DNA of 64,000 nt from Fusarium oxysporum f. sp. lycopersici 4287 (taxonomy: Eukaryota > Ascomycota > Sordariomycetes > Hypocreales > Nectriaceae). This document shows, piece after piece, positions 42,436 through 52,365 of the stretch. The stretch lies in contig NC_030991.1 in assembly GCF_000149955.1 (NCBI RefSeq), positions 2,292,340-2,356,339 on the forward strand. The letters are read 5' to 3'. Each line of letters begins with the position of its first letter. Position 1 is the stretch's first letter. A program made the translations under genes and the position numbers. Under the pieces are notes generated by a model. The model made no database searches, had not been told where the DNA came from, and worked only from the letters and a program-made list of their open reading frames with translations.

Positions 42436-44273
42436 CCACCATTCCGCCCACCCCCCCACTCCGCCCATTTGGTGATAGTCTCAACACCACAACAGCTATC
42501 GATGATGCGTGCACTTTATTTTGCCAATTATACATCAAAAAAATTCAAATTTTCAGAATAGCTTCATTTATCATGGATCGTGAATTGAGAATTTCCAGAG
42601 CAATTTCTGAGGCCTCTACGAGGGGCGTTCGCGGTGCAGCTAAGTGGGAGACCGTGCCGAGGTCGACTTTCAGGGATCGGATCGGTGGCGCACAACCGAC
42701 GCGTTTACAACACCAAAAATACCTCTCGCTGACGCCGCAACAGGAACAGGAACTCATCGACCTTATATTAATACGGGAAAAGTATTCCCAGCCGTTATTG
42801 AAGAAGGAGATCCATGAATATGCCTAGCATCTTGCCGAATTAAACGGCTGTGGAAGTCATCTAGGGAAAAATTGGGTAAACCGATTCTTCAAACGACATA
42901 ACAGCGTTATGTTGAAGCCATCACGACTTATTTCGGTCGCAAGGAAGAAGTCTGTCACGGAAGAGGGACTGAGGGAGTATTATAAGGGACTTAGGCGTCT
43001 TGTTATTGACTTATCAATTGGTACGGACCGTATGCACAACCTCGACGAGACTGGAGTCCAAGAAGGGGAAACTATAGCCGGCATAATAGCTAGAACGGTC
43101 CTGACGAGCTCGTCAGAGAAGATACAGTCAGACGCTTCTGCTTGGATCTCGATATTGGAGACGATATCTGCTGACGGTCGCCGACTGACCCCAACGGTAA
43201 TATTTATAGGATTATCGCTACAGGGACAGTATTTTCCAAGGGATATACCGGATTGGAAGTTTACTTGCAGCGAGAAAGGCTGGTCTAATACAGAAATATT
43301 GCTACGGTGGTTCTACGACGTTTATCTGCCCGAGACTCATCCAAAAGACCCGTCTTCCTGGCGACTATTGGTCCTCGATCAACATAAGACTCATATAAGT
43401 CCTGCCTTTATGAAGAAGGCAATGATGAATAAGGTCTGGCTTAGTTGGCTGCCGTCGCACTCGTCACATATCACTCAACCGCTGGACCTTGGTCTTTTTT
43501 CCCCGTTGAAAAGGTACTATCGAGAAGAGACAGCTGGAATGGAGACCTACGAAGCGACATCAAATAGACAGAAACACATCTTCGTACAGGCATATAAAAT
43601 AGCTTCTGAGAAAGCCTTCAGTCCAGAGAACATCCGACAGGCGTTTCGAGCATCAGGGATATACCCAGTTGATGTTGATCAAGCTATAAAGAGGTTGAAG
43701 CCCAAAGAGCGTCGCGGACCGACTTTTCAGCCTCCCAAAACACCACCAATCACGGTTGAAGTCGATCGCGATATCTTCAATACTCCCTCGTCAAGCCGCG
43801 ATATAGAAAGACTACTCCAACGGGTCGATTGGTCGTCAGGGAATGCTGAAAGGGACGTCAGAATGATCCTACGGAAGGCAGGAAAGTCACTGGACCAAAG
43901 AGGTGCGTCTACAGTCTTCCAGGAGCAAAAAATCGCCGTACAGAAAGCTCAAATAGCTGGTCTTAAGCCGTCAGGCCGTTGCAAGGTCAATTGGGACCCG
44001 AACAAGGCTTTTCCTCACGTTGATAATCTTATTATAGCGAGGGACCGGTCCGAGATGAACACTTGGAAGTTAAATGACGAAGCCGCGGCGGAAAATCGTC
44101 CGCCGAAGCGGAGGAAAAAGCAGTCGGTTGAGCAAGAGTTTTTTAGTCAATTCCCAAAATCTTAATTAAATTGAAGCTATTTTCATAACTTGAGAATTAA
44201 TCTACATAATGCGTTGGAACGGAAATGAAGCTATCGCAGGTGGGGCGGTGTGGAGGGGTGGGCGGAGTGGTGG
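42436..44273 (+). mobile_element. pogo-like DNA transposon no. 3, about 1.84 kb, inserted in copy A
   Basis: Both ends carry a CCACCA(C/T)TCCGCCCACCCC repeat in inverted orientation, extending about 35 nt with several mismatches. The insertion boundaries are independently fixed because the flanking sequences are contiguous codons of copy A (LSQHQAA on one side, the residues that follow it in copy B on the other). Target duplication of TA is not obvious. Confidence 0.75.
42573..44165 (+). pseudogene. pogo/DDE_1-like transposase no. 3 with one in-frame TAG
   Basis: ATG at 42573 (MDRELRISRAISEASTRGV) begins a Psq-type DNA-binding region; KWETVPRSTFRDRIGGAQP is the recognition-helix area. TAG at 42825-42827 interrupts the frame after KKEIHEYA, but it continues with HLAELNGCGSHLGKNWVNRF and a complete DDE_1 domain: NLDETGVQEG, LVLDQHKTHIS and HSSHITQPLDLG give the catalytic Asp residues. 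The C-terminal segment ends with a basic KRRKKQS cluster that may be a nuclear localisation signal. Apart from the stop the 530-codon frame is intact. This is a different subfamily from copies A and B. Confidence 0.85.
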
Positions 44274-44477
44274 CGGCCTGGTGCTGCGAGAGGTGATTAT
44301 CTGTAACATCCAGTATAGCTTCAATGATATCGTTCTTTGTATAAGACTGTTGAGGCATTTTCAAGGCGATTAAAGGAAGCTGCTATAGATAAAAGTTTGA
44401 TGAAATTTTGGGGACGCTGGGTGATGAAGGAGACAATTTGAGAAATTTTACATTAGTACCATGCGACCAAACTGCTT

Positions 44478-45013
44478 GTGCAAAATACAAATGAACATTC
44501 CAATATAAAACAACATGAAACTCTCATGGTGACGACATGCTGGACCCTTGCTCAAGTAACCAGTCAACTGCTTCCTATTGCCAGTAGAGCTGCTGTTTCT
44601 ACTGCTTTCATCAGAAACCTCTCACCTCCAGCCAGGCGGGTTCCGGTAATCCGGCAGGTGGGTACTGCATGGTATTGTGGAAAGAAGCCAGCGTGTTAGC
44701 ACAGCTCAGAACCGGAATGGCGCGACTAAACGGTTATCTCTATCAGATCAGAGCAGCACCAACAGATGAATGTCCATGCGGGCAGGCAAAAGAAACGGTA
44801 GAGCACTTTCTCTTTCGATGCGTAAAATGGACAGCACAACGCAAGGAGATGATGTCCCAATGTGTAGAAGAAAAGCGTGGCAGCCTATGCTTTCACCTGG
44901 GAGGTAAGGCAGCGTCGGATGGACAGAAATGGGCACCGAATATAGAAGCGGTGTGAGCCACGATCAGATTTGCGATCGCTACAGGTCGCCTGGAACAGAG
45001 ATGATAACAACAC
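44478..45013 (+). pseudogene. LINE (Tad-like) ORF2 3' remnant
   Basis: Two frames carry the end of a non-LTR retrotransposon reverse transcriptase/RNase H protein. TLAQVTSQLLPIASRAA and IRNLSPPARR belong to the linker. QLRTGMARLNGYLYQI and CPCGQAKETVEHFLFRC are the typical C-terminal zinc-knuckle segment of fungal Tad LINEs. A frameshift lies near 44690, and an in-frame TGA follows NIEAV at about 44954, before ATIRFAIATGRL. The 5' part is missing, the usual result of abortive reverse transcription. Confidence 0.8.
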
Positions 45014-45498
45014 CAATAAGCCACCGGTTACGAAAACTCACTTACTAACAACAGCCACCCCGTACAACCAATAGCAGGCACTGCTTCAGCCGCCGAAGAT
45101 AGGAAACTGAACACTTGGAGGAATTGGACTTCAACTTGATCTGCTACCACTAACCGATACGGGGATCTAGAAAGAGAACAATGAAGAGACAGAGAAGAAC
45201 AAGGCGGGAAACATAGGGGCTCTGCAAGACCAAGACATCAATTGGCGAAATATATGTATTTTTAGTTTTTAGAGCCCTATGGGCGGTGGCCTACCGGGCG
45301 TAATAGATCTGTCTGTCTGACTACTAGGGTGACGTTCGTTATGTTGGGTCGCCCTCATCCAGGTCAATGTATCTCAAACTTCACTCGGGCTAAGGGTGGC
45401 ACTGATCCGAAACGTGTTAATCCCCCTCCTTCAGGACAGATATCAAGTCGTTTGCTCTAGGCCATGGGCTATTACCCCTTCCTAAATTCCGCATCACA
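45014..45498. other. LINE 3' flank and spacer
   Basis: Probably includes the LINE 3' untranslated region. No gene seen. The phrase GGGCGTAATA near 45296 recurs near 54605. Confidence 0.35.
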
Positions 45499-46610
45499 AT
45501 GACACTCACCACCAAAGAAACAGCCACTATGGCCAACGAAAACAGGGCTGCCATCGTGATCCGAGTGGCAATGGTGTTGATGTCTCTGGCCGTCTTGGTG
45601 GTTGGGTTACGACTGTAGTGTCGTCGTCTGATCAGGTCAATGGGTCTGGACGATATAGCTGCTGTCATCACCTGGGTAAGGCCGATTTAACATAAGTTTA
45701 TACTTAAGCTTTGTCTAATATGATCCTGTCATAGGCCTGCATCATATGATGTCGCTCAACAATGATTGCGAGTACGATTTTCCCATTCTGTATATATGGC
45801 AGCAACTCATTGTCGATAATAGTGACTCAATACGGACTGGGCCGACACGACTGGACAGTTTCTGATGAGACAATGAAACTTTACCTTCGAGTAAGACACT
45901 TGGTTTTCATTCATGCTGCTTTGGAGACTAACCTTTACCTATTGTTTTTGGATTTCTATCCTGTTCTACGTAGTTACTCTTTTCTGGGCAAAGATGACAT
46001 TCTTGCTGCATTATTACCGAACTATGGCAGTCTCTTACATGCGATTGGTCTACCTGGGTGTCATCATCATCGTGGCATTATGGGGTGTGTCCCAAGCCAT
46101 TATGGTCTCTCTACAATGCATCCCCCTCCAGGCTGTCTGGGATACGAGAATCAAGGGGAGATGCATTTCTCACCGAACCACTTGATGGTATATAAATGGC
46201 GTCATAAATATAGTTTCTGACTTTAACATCATGATTTTACCCCTCCCTATCGTCTGGAAACTCAATCTCCCTCCTTCTCAGAAATTCCTTCTTTCTGGTA
46301 TTTTCGGGCTAGGCTTCTTGTGGGTCCTGCATCTCATGTTCTATCTGCGGTTCGTTGACACTTTGTTTCCAGTACAATTGGCGTTTCGATATTACGACTG
46401 CAATATCTCACCCCTCAACCAGACTAACATGGTGGAACGTTACAGCAGCCTCATGGTCCCTCGCAGAACTCGTGTCTGCCATCACTTGCGCTTGTCTTCC
46501 AACTCTCAAGCCTCTGCTTGTGAGGATAAAGGCCTGGGTCCCTCACCTCGGAAAGGGCGATAATACTTTCAGCTTCAAGAGCAGAGTGGGGAAGAAGACA
46601 CAGAGTTAAG
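45499..46610 (+). pseudogene. fungal rhodopsin-family (Pth11-like) membrane protein pseudogene
   Basis: Resembles the seven-helix fungal rhodopsin-domain integral membrane family. Recognisable pieces in order: MANENRAAIVIRVAMVLMSL (TM1) with a TAG after VVGLRL at about 45616; SMGLDDIAAVITW; an intron with GTAAGG donor and CATAG acceptor (45675-45734); TQYGLGRHDWTVSDETM; VALWGVSQAIMVSLQCIPLQ with AVWDTRIKGRCIS; a TGA at 46183-46185; then INIVSDFNIMILPLPIVWKL and LPPSQKFLLSGIFGLGFL. Stops and frame changes show loss of function. The order of helices is complete, so decay followed a full-length insertion or duplication. Confidence 0.8.
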
Positions 46611-47763
46611 TGTGACTATAGCGGAGAACCACAAAGGCTTTGGCAACAGGCCTAAAATACCTACAGCAGTTTCGATGTATGGATCTCAGACGAGTATAAC
46701 AGCTGTCTAGGGTTCTCCGTCTAAAACAGACTCCAAGAGGAAGTTGACATATAGCTCGCAGGCTATGTCGGTATAACTGCATTGTGCATTGGGTTATTCT
46801 GCATCAGGAGTAGGGGGAAAAGATACTCTCTGTCATTGTATATATGTCAATATGCTTCTGTGCAGTGTTCATCTCATTGCTCCCTGTACATACTCTGTGC
46901 AGACAAGCCCTCTGCAAATTTTATCATGAACGACAAACAGCACGTGCACCAAGTCAAACTTGTCATTATTACCGGCTCTGCCCATGGTACGTTCACAGAA
47001 TGGTAGCCTACATGGTAAAACGTAGCTCAAGCTAACCAGGGGATATTGTTAAAGGTATCGAGCCATACGTTGCGCGCAGCCTTTCTGAAGGTGAACCAAG
47101 CATCCTCATCAATTACGCGGCTGAGTCTTCGGATGCCAACGCTGCAGCATTGAGGAATGAATTGCTTCCAAGTCATGCTTGACACAGAGCAGTCAAATTG
47201 ACATTCATGACTTTGCCCCAATATGCCTCATCAAATCATTGCAATTCTCTTTCCCTCAGTAGCTGTGTGCGAAAAAGGTGGTCAGTTGAGTATTTGATCC
47301 TCTCGACAAAGCCAGCCGCAGACGTGGAAACAGCTTCGATGTGAAATCTCACCTCTATTTTAGCTATTCCTTTTTTGTACGGATAATCCAATCCCTTTGG
47401 ACATTTTACCGCTGGCGACTACACATCCGAGAGGCCGCGGTAAATAAAGCACCTCAGATGGGCCGAGATGCGTCTCGTATATGCATGCGGCCCGCTCGAC
47501 CCTTGTAGAGCAAGGATTTCACTATGTCCGCTCCTATCCTAAGCCTTTTCCCCTTGCATGCAGGTGGATTAGGAATGTTTGTCACTAATTACCTCAGCAT
47601 CTGTCATCATGATAGACCCGACTTTTATCAACGACTTTACGTGGTCTGACGAGTAAATGCATTGAGTCTCAAAGGTATAAAACTGCTCATCTGTCGGTGG
47701 ATGGTTAAACTTGCATCAGAAAGTCAACAACCTTTAAGAATCATACTCAGCACAGAAACATCT
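46611..47763. other. intergenic region with promoter of a secreted-protein gene
   Basis: No recognised gene from 46611 to about 47650. TATAAA at about 47676-47681 lies 160 nt upstream of the next ATG. Confidence 0.5.
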
Positions 47764-47827
47764 GTAAGCCGCCATGCTATTCATTCGATCTGCATATACC
47801 TTGTGCTAATAACTCACTGAGATATAG
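47764..47827 (+). other. probable 5' UTR intron
   Basis: GTAAGC donor, GTGCTAATAAC branch region and GATATAG acceptor define a 64-nt intron ending 11 nt before the ATG of the secreted-protein gene. All three signals match fungal consensus. Confidence 0.6.
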
Positions 47828-47838
47828 CACACTTCAAG

Positions 47839-48183
47839 ATGCATTTCTCAACTGCCTCCGTGCTCGCTACGCTGATCTCTGCGGCTACCGCTGCCAAGCA
47901 AATGCAGATCAACTACTATAGCGACACCCAGTGCAGAAATTATGCTGGCCAGGTCGATGTCACTTGGGCTAACGCCCTATACTCTGGCAAGACCAACTGC
48001 TATAACTATAGTTACGGCAGGGCTATGAACATCGCAGAGTGCCAAGTTGGGGGATGCTTCTGTAACCTTTACAAGGGGAAGAACTGTAATGAGTACATGG
48101 ATCAGATGGTGTATGGGGACCAGTTTGGCTGTCGTCCTTGGGCTAATCAGGTTCAATCTTTTGCATGCTACTATAGAGGTTGA
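47839..48183 (+). CDS. small secreted cysteine-rich protein, 114 aa
   Basis: Single coding exon. Residues 1-19 (MHFSTASVLATLISAATAA) form a signal peptide. The mature part of about 95 residues has eight Cys (QC, NC, EC, GC, FC, NC, GC, AC), enough for four disulfides, and is rich in Tyr, Asn and Gly (MQINYYSDTQC, NYSYGRAMNIAECQVGGC). A TATA box and a consensus 5' UTR intron support it as an expressed gene. The ..NYYSDTQC.. opening resembles small secreted proteins common in plant- and insect-associated ascomycetes. The function is unknown; effector or killer-type protein are the obvious possibilities. Confidence 0.75.
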   Translation: MHFSTASVLATLISAATAAKQMQINYYSDTQCRNYAGQVDVTWANALYSGKTNCYNYSYGRAMNIAECQVGGCFCNLYKGKNCNEYMDQMVYGDQFGCRPWANQVQSFACYYRG

Positions 48184-49398
48184 AGAGCTTTGCACTGGGC
48201 TGGATTGGTTCCTTGCGCCATGTCAGAGTGAGAGCCGGAGGAAGATACTAGAGGGGTGAAACAGCGGATTGATGCTGGCTAAGAAGCGGCCAATACCGAA
48301 AAGGATAGTGTAAAGATTAAGTAACCAAAGACAATACTATTTACAAATATAGGAGTAGACAATACGGTAACTCACAAGCCAGGTGAACAATAGTTGCAAT
48401 ATCCATCCCACGGCTGATCGACAAGCCGTAGATTGCCTAGAGAACGCAACAGTTCAAGCGGATAGTTAGCCATCATAAGTAAACCCCATAAGGCTGTGCT
48501 TCTGTACTTACAGTAGACTAAAATTATGACTATTATGATTAGTGGTCTTGCGGTTGTCATTATTCTGAGAACTGCTGGTGGTGGTCTCGTGATTATTATC
48601 GACATATACCTGTCATATATAGTCCTACGGGTACCTGTCATGTCATTACCGTACGTGTTGTTGATACATGTTGTAGTGGGTTAATCGAAAATCACTGAAG
48701 ATCCTGTTGCCAAATCTTCGTAATCATGGCACCGGTGGTAGAAGCTGAGTTGAAAAGTAGCTGGCTATCCCACGCACCAAGGAGATACAATCAGAGAAAA
48801 GGCCTGGTAGAATAGTCAGGTTTTCAGAATAAAACAGCACTTTTGGAAAAGAGAAATAAAACGAAGGTGGAGTTTGCGAGATGATGGAGACTTGGATGGT
48901 CGTTTGTTATTCAGTGCTAGTGATCAAAGAGTAAGGTTCTTGGTTTTATTTAATCATCATTAACAAGGCTATAGGAATAGATCATGAAAGTGGCTTTTGG
49001 CGGACTTTAGGGGTAAGAGTGTATAATATGGCAATAGGCAAAGGGTCTGAAAGGAAAGGGCTAAGTTGATTGCTTACCTGTCAGCCCCTCGTTTCTGATT
49101 TAGACCTTACTGGTTCTATTCTTTTTACCCTTCCTCAACATCATACATACTAATATCCTATGCTAGAGCGTCTATTTAAGGCCTTGACTGGCTTAGCTGG
49201 CCTGGTCCTTCCGGGTAAAGTAGGGGCTCGGTTCTGGGTATTCCTTACTACCCCTCAAACTCAAGCCGCACATTAACTAATAACTAGACGACATTATGCC
49301 CGTTACTCTCCACCTATGACTAATCAGAAGACATATATACGTTTTAAATATACCAGATACTCCATCTAATTATGAATTACTAAACTAGTTTCGCCGAA
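48184..49398. other. gene-poor region
   Basis: Short frames only. Sequences at 48500-48650 are AT-rich with ATTATTAT-type repeats. No domain recognised. Confidence 0.45.
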
Positions 49399-49665
49399 TC
49401 ACCTACCGAAGAAAACCGCAGCAGCACCTTTGAGTGCGAATTGGCCTAAATGAACGAGATGGAAGTCTGTTGCGCAGCCATCTTGGCTCGTTGAGTACAT
49501 GCCCATAGGAGAGACTCCAATGCGGTTATGAAGCTCGATACCGCGGATGCGTAGGGGTTTGAAGAGAGTTGGGGCCGAGTCCCTCTTGGTCGCAGAGCCA
49601 GCGGGTGGCTGTTGAGCTGGGGTAAAGAAGGAGACGCCAGCGGCGGGTTTGTTGCAGATGGCCAT
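49399..49665 (-). pseudogene. Old Yellow Enzyme (NADH:flavin oxidoreductase) 5' fragment
   Basis: The first 88 residues of an FMN-dependent ene-reductase of the OYE/YqjM type: SAPTLFKPLRIRGIELHNRI then GVSPMGMYSTSQDG and DFHLVHLGQFALKGAAAVF. These cover strand 1, the FMN-binding P-M-x-M/T region and helix 1 of the TIM barrel. The frame ends after VFFGR; a GTAGGT donor is present there, but no continuing barrel sequence was found in the next 300 nt. About 80% of the enzyme is therefore missing, and I call it a truncated duplicate. Confidence 0.8.
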
Positions 49666-49970
49666 GATTGTTGAACGATACGAAATGTGTGGCCGACTCG
49701 ACTATTTTTATACGTGGTTATCGGCAAGGATCTACGATTGAATTTGTAATCGGCCTGCCTTCCACTGTAGGCCGTTGAGTCATTCCTGAAGCATAGACAC
49801 AGTCTCGGGTTCCTCTTCCGCTACCCTAGGCTTTCCTAGGTTTCTAACAGTCAATACAATGAATAAATACTGCCGAGACAGTTGATTTATAATATAAGGT
49901 TATTAGTAAGGTTTTAGTAGAATCTTTTACCATCCAGGACCACCTAACGCATAACCCCACCTAATGCATA
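49666..49970. other. spacer upstream of pogo copy B
   Basis: Contains a short direct duplication (CACCTAACGCATAAC / CACCTAATGCATAAC) immediately left of the copy B end at 49941-49973. No gene. Confidence 0.5.
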
Positions 49971-52115
49971 ACTAAAATTTCGCTCCTCCCATACAAAATC
50001 CAAATTTTCAATTGCATTGTATTCGGCCAGGCATGAAGATACTCGCGAACGAAGACCTGCACTATATTACTTTTTCCATTAAATTCTTATATCGGCTTGA
50101 ATTTTTCCCGTTCCGTCCTGTAGCCTGGTTCTCTAGCCCTTTGAATTTTGTCGCATTTCACCTCATGTACCCTAGGCGACTCCATCCACTCAAGCCGAAC
50201 TTTTACCTAATTTACTCGCCGCAACTCCTTCCGTAATGGTTCGCCGTAACTATACCGAAGATGACGTAGCTGAGGCTATATTCGACACCACCGATAGAGG
50301 CCTCTCACAGAATGAGGCGGCCCAGAAACGTGGAGTACCTCGGTCGACCCTTTCTGGGCGACTTTTCGGTCAAGCAAGCAGGAATTAACGGATCCAGGCC
50401 CACCAGCGTATTCCAAAGAGCCAGGAGGAGACAATCCTTCGTTGGGTGCTGCGACAAGAGTCTCTGGGCTATGCTCTCTCGCACAGCCAGCTCCGCGCCT
50501 GTGTCGAGGCCATCCTCAAACAACAAGGCGGTAACAAGCCTCTGGGTAAGCACTGGACTACGAGATTCGTCAAACGTCACCCAAAACTATCTACCAAGAT
50601 TGGAAAACGTCAAGAAGCCGCCAGGTTTGACGGCTTTACTCCGAAAGCGGTCAATTGGTACTTCGATATCCGGGAGAACGAGTACGGCTGGATCAAGCCT
50701 GAGAACACAGTTAACGTGGACGAGGGCGGTATAATGGCGGGTTTCGGTAACTCCTCCACAAGTTCTCTACGGGCTTTTATAGGGCATAACTAATTGGTTG
50801 TCCATGAGGCCAGGACAGCCTCGTAATCGGGAGCTCTGACCCGAAGAAGAAGGCGATGTTGAAACGCGTCCAGTCGCGCACTTGGACCTCATTTATTGAG
50901 GCTGTCACCGCAACCGGTCGCGCTTTAAAACTAGGAATTATCTTTAAAGGAAAAGAGCTGCAGAAGCAGTGGTTCCTTAACGAATTCGAATTAATAGCGG
51001 ACTGGCACTACATCACATCACCGAACGGCTGGACAGACAATCATAATGCTCTCGAGTGGTTGAAGGGCGTTTATCTACCACAAACGGAGCCTCGTGATGC
51101 ATCGGATGCGATACTTATTATCCTTGACGGTCACGGGAGCCATACGCAGGTGAGAATTTCGGTGTTTTCGCCGCTGAGTCACCCGCTATAGGGTCGCTGA
51201 CGAGCAGTCAGGACGAGTGGATGGCTTACGTGCTTTCTGAACAACGTCTACTGCTGTTACTTACCAGCACATTGTTCCCATGGTCTGCAGCCATTAGATA
51301 ATGGGATTTTTAATGTCATCAGAGGTGCGTACCGGAAAGAACTCCAAAAGCTGCCTAGTTTGACCGATTCTGCGCCGGTTGACAAAGTCAACTTTATCCG
51401 GGCATACGCGAAAGCCAGGGAGGCGGGCATGAGGAAAGATATTATCTTATCCGGCTGGAGGTTTACTGAAAATTGGCCAATAAATCAGTACAAAGCTCTA
51501 GCACATCCAGAAATTCAGCCAGACAAAGAAAAACTGCTGGAAGAGTTAAAGACGCCAAGCCCTCCTCAACTGCACTCAGATGATACGCCGAAAACGAGTC
51601 GGCAAGTGAGGGAAATGGCCAAACACCGAAGCCGTCCGACCAAGCGGAAGTACAGTAAGATCGCAAAGGGGTTGGAAGCTTTAGAGATGAAGGTGGCCGT
51701 TCAGAATGCGCGGATTACTGGTTTCGAGGAGCAGATGGCTCAGCTGCGGCGAGGGAAGAAAAGAAAGGCGGTACCAAACCCGAACCGACGATCCATGGCT
51801 CTGGCGGAGGCTCTAGTGGCTGGAGAATCTCTTCATGACTCAAAGGAGGCAGAAATAGAGGTGGATGTGGATGAGGAGGTCGAGTCGGTGATTGAGGTGG
51901 GTGTCAGGTCAGAGGACGAAAGTGATGACTTTATGGTCGTAACAAAGCACTGCCAGCGCACACGCAGCGGTCAGGAGGTCAAAAAGCCACGCACAGAGTA
52001 AAAATTGATCAATTTTATAGAGTTTCTCTTCAAAGCTTCGCTTTTTAATTGACGACCTGGTGTTTTGTGCACGCATCAAAATTTGGATTTTATGTGGGCG
52101 GAGCAAAATTTTGGT
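49971..52115 (+). mobile_element. pogo-like DNA transposon copy B, 2145 bp, ~40-bp TIRs with TA flanks
   Basis: The left end ACTAAAATTTCGCTCCTCCC and the inverted right end ACCAAAATTTTGCTCCGCCC match over about 43 nt with few, mostly C/T, differences. TA occurs at 49969-49970 and 52116-52117. The element encodes the transposase at 50236-52001 and is the better preserved relative of copy A. Confidence 0.85.
50236..52001 (+). pseudogene. pogo/DDE_1-like transposase copy B, two introns, one stop and one frameshift
   Basis: ATG at 50236 starts MVRRNYTEDDVAEAIFDTTD, a Psq-type HTH. A TAA at 50386-50388 interrupts it; the frame resumes with HQRIPKSQEETILRWVLRQE. The CENP-B-like second domain (KHWTTRFVKRHPKLSTKIG) leads into NTVNVDEGGIMAGFG. 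An intron joins this to DSLVIGSSDPKKKAMLK. ILDGHGSHTQ is followed by a second intron (GTGAGA..CAG) and DEWMA. An extra T at about 51226, absent from copy A, shifts the frame before FLNNVYCCYLPAHCSHGLQP. The tail from 51360 (DSAPVDKVNFIRAYAKAREA) is open to 52001. Comparison with copy A defines both introns and the frameshift. Confidence 0.85.
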
Positions 52116-52365
52116 TATCCATTAAGGTGGACCTGGATGGTACGGAGCATACGCAGAGGGTGTTAGAAAGCGATGAGGAGTGCGACGACAAGGAAACGAT
52201 TTCGGGGCCTGACTGTATTTGGCTTAAACATGGCGCTAAGGCCTTGCAGGATAATGTTGTTGTCAAGAACCGTAGAATGCTGAGCCCAAGATAAGACGAG
52301 GAAAAGACGTTTGGCAACGAAGTCTAATATCTATTATGTGTGCACTTATGAAGCGCATGATCAAG

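Larger units (their letters stand above)
40965..44358 (-). pseudogene. pogo-like transposase copy A, RIP-decayed and split by another pogo element
   Basis: Minus-strand relative of copy B (50236-52001). The N-terminus (MPQQSYTKNDIIEAILDVTD...LSQHQAA) is at 44274-44358. The element at 42436-44273 is inserted there, and the rest continues from 42435 to 40965. A deletion removes the region between LRQ and EYDWIKPENTVNVDEGG. Introns near 42170 (GTGAGT..CTAG) and 41790 (GTGGGT..CCAG) occupy the same positions as in copy B. Several Trp and Gln codons of copy B are TAG here (TGG-to-TAG and CAG-to-TAG), that is G-to-A and C-to-T on the same strand, as expected from RIP. The last 211 codons (40965-41600) remain open, ending in an acidic-basic tail. 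Confidence 0.8.
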
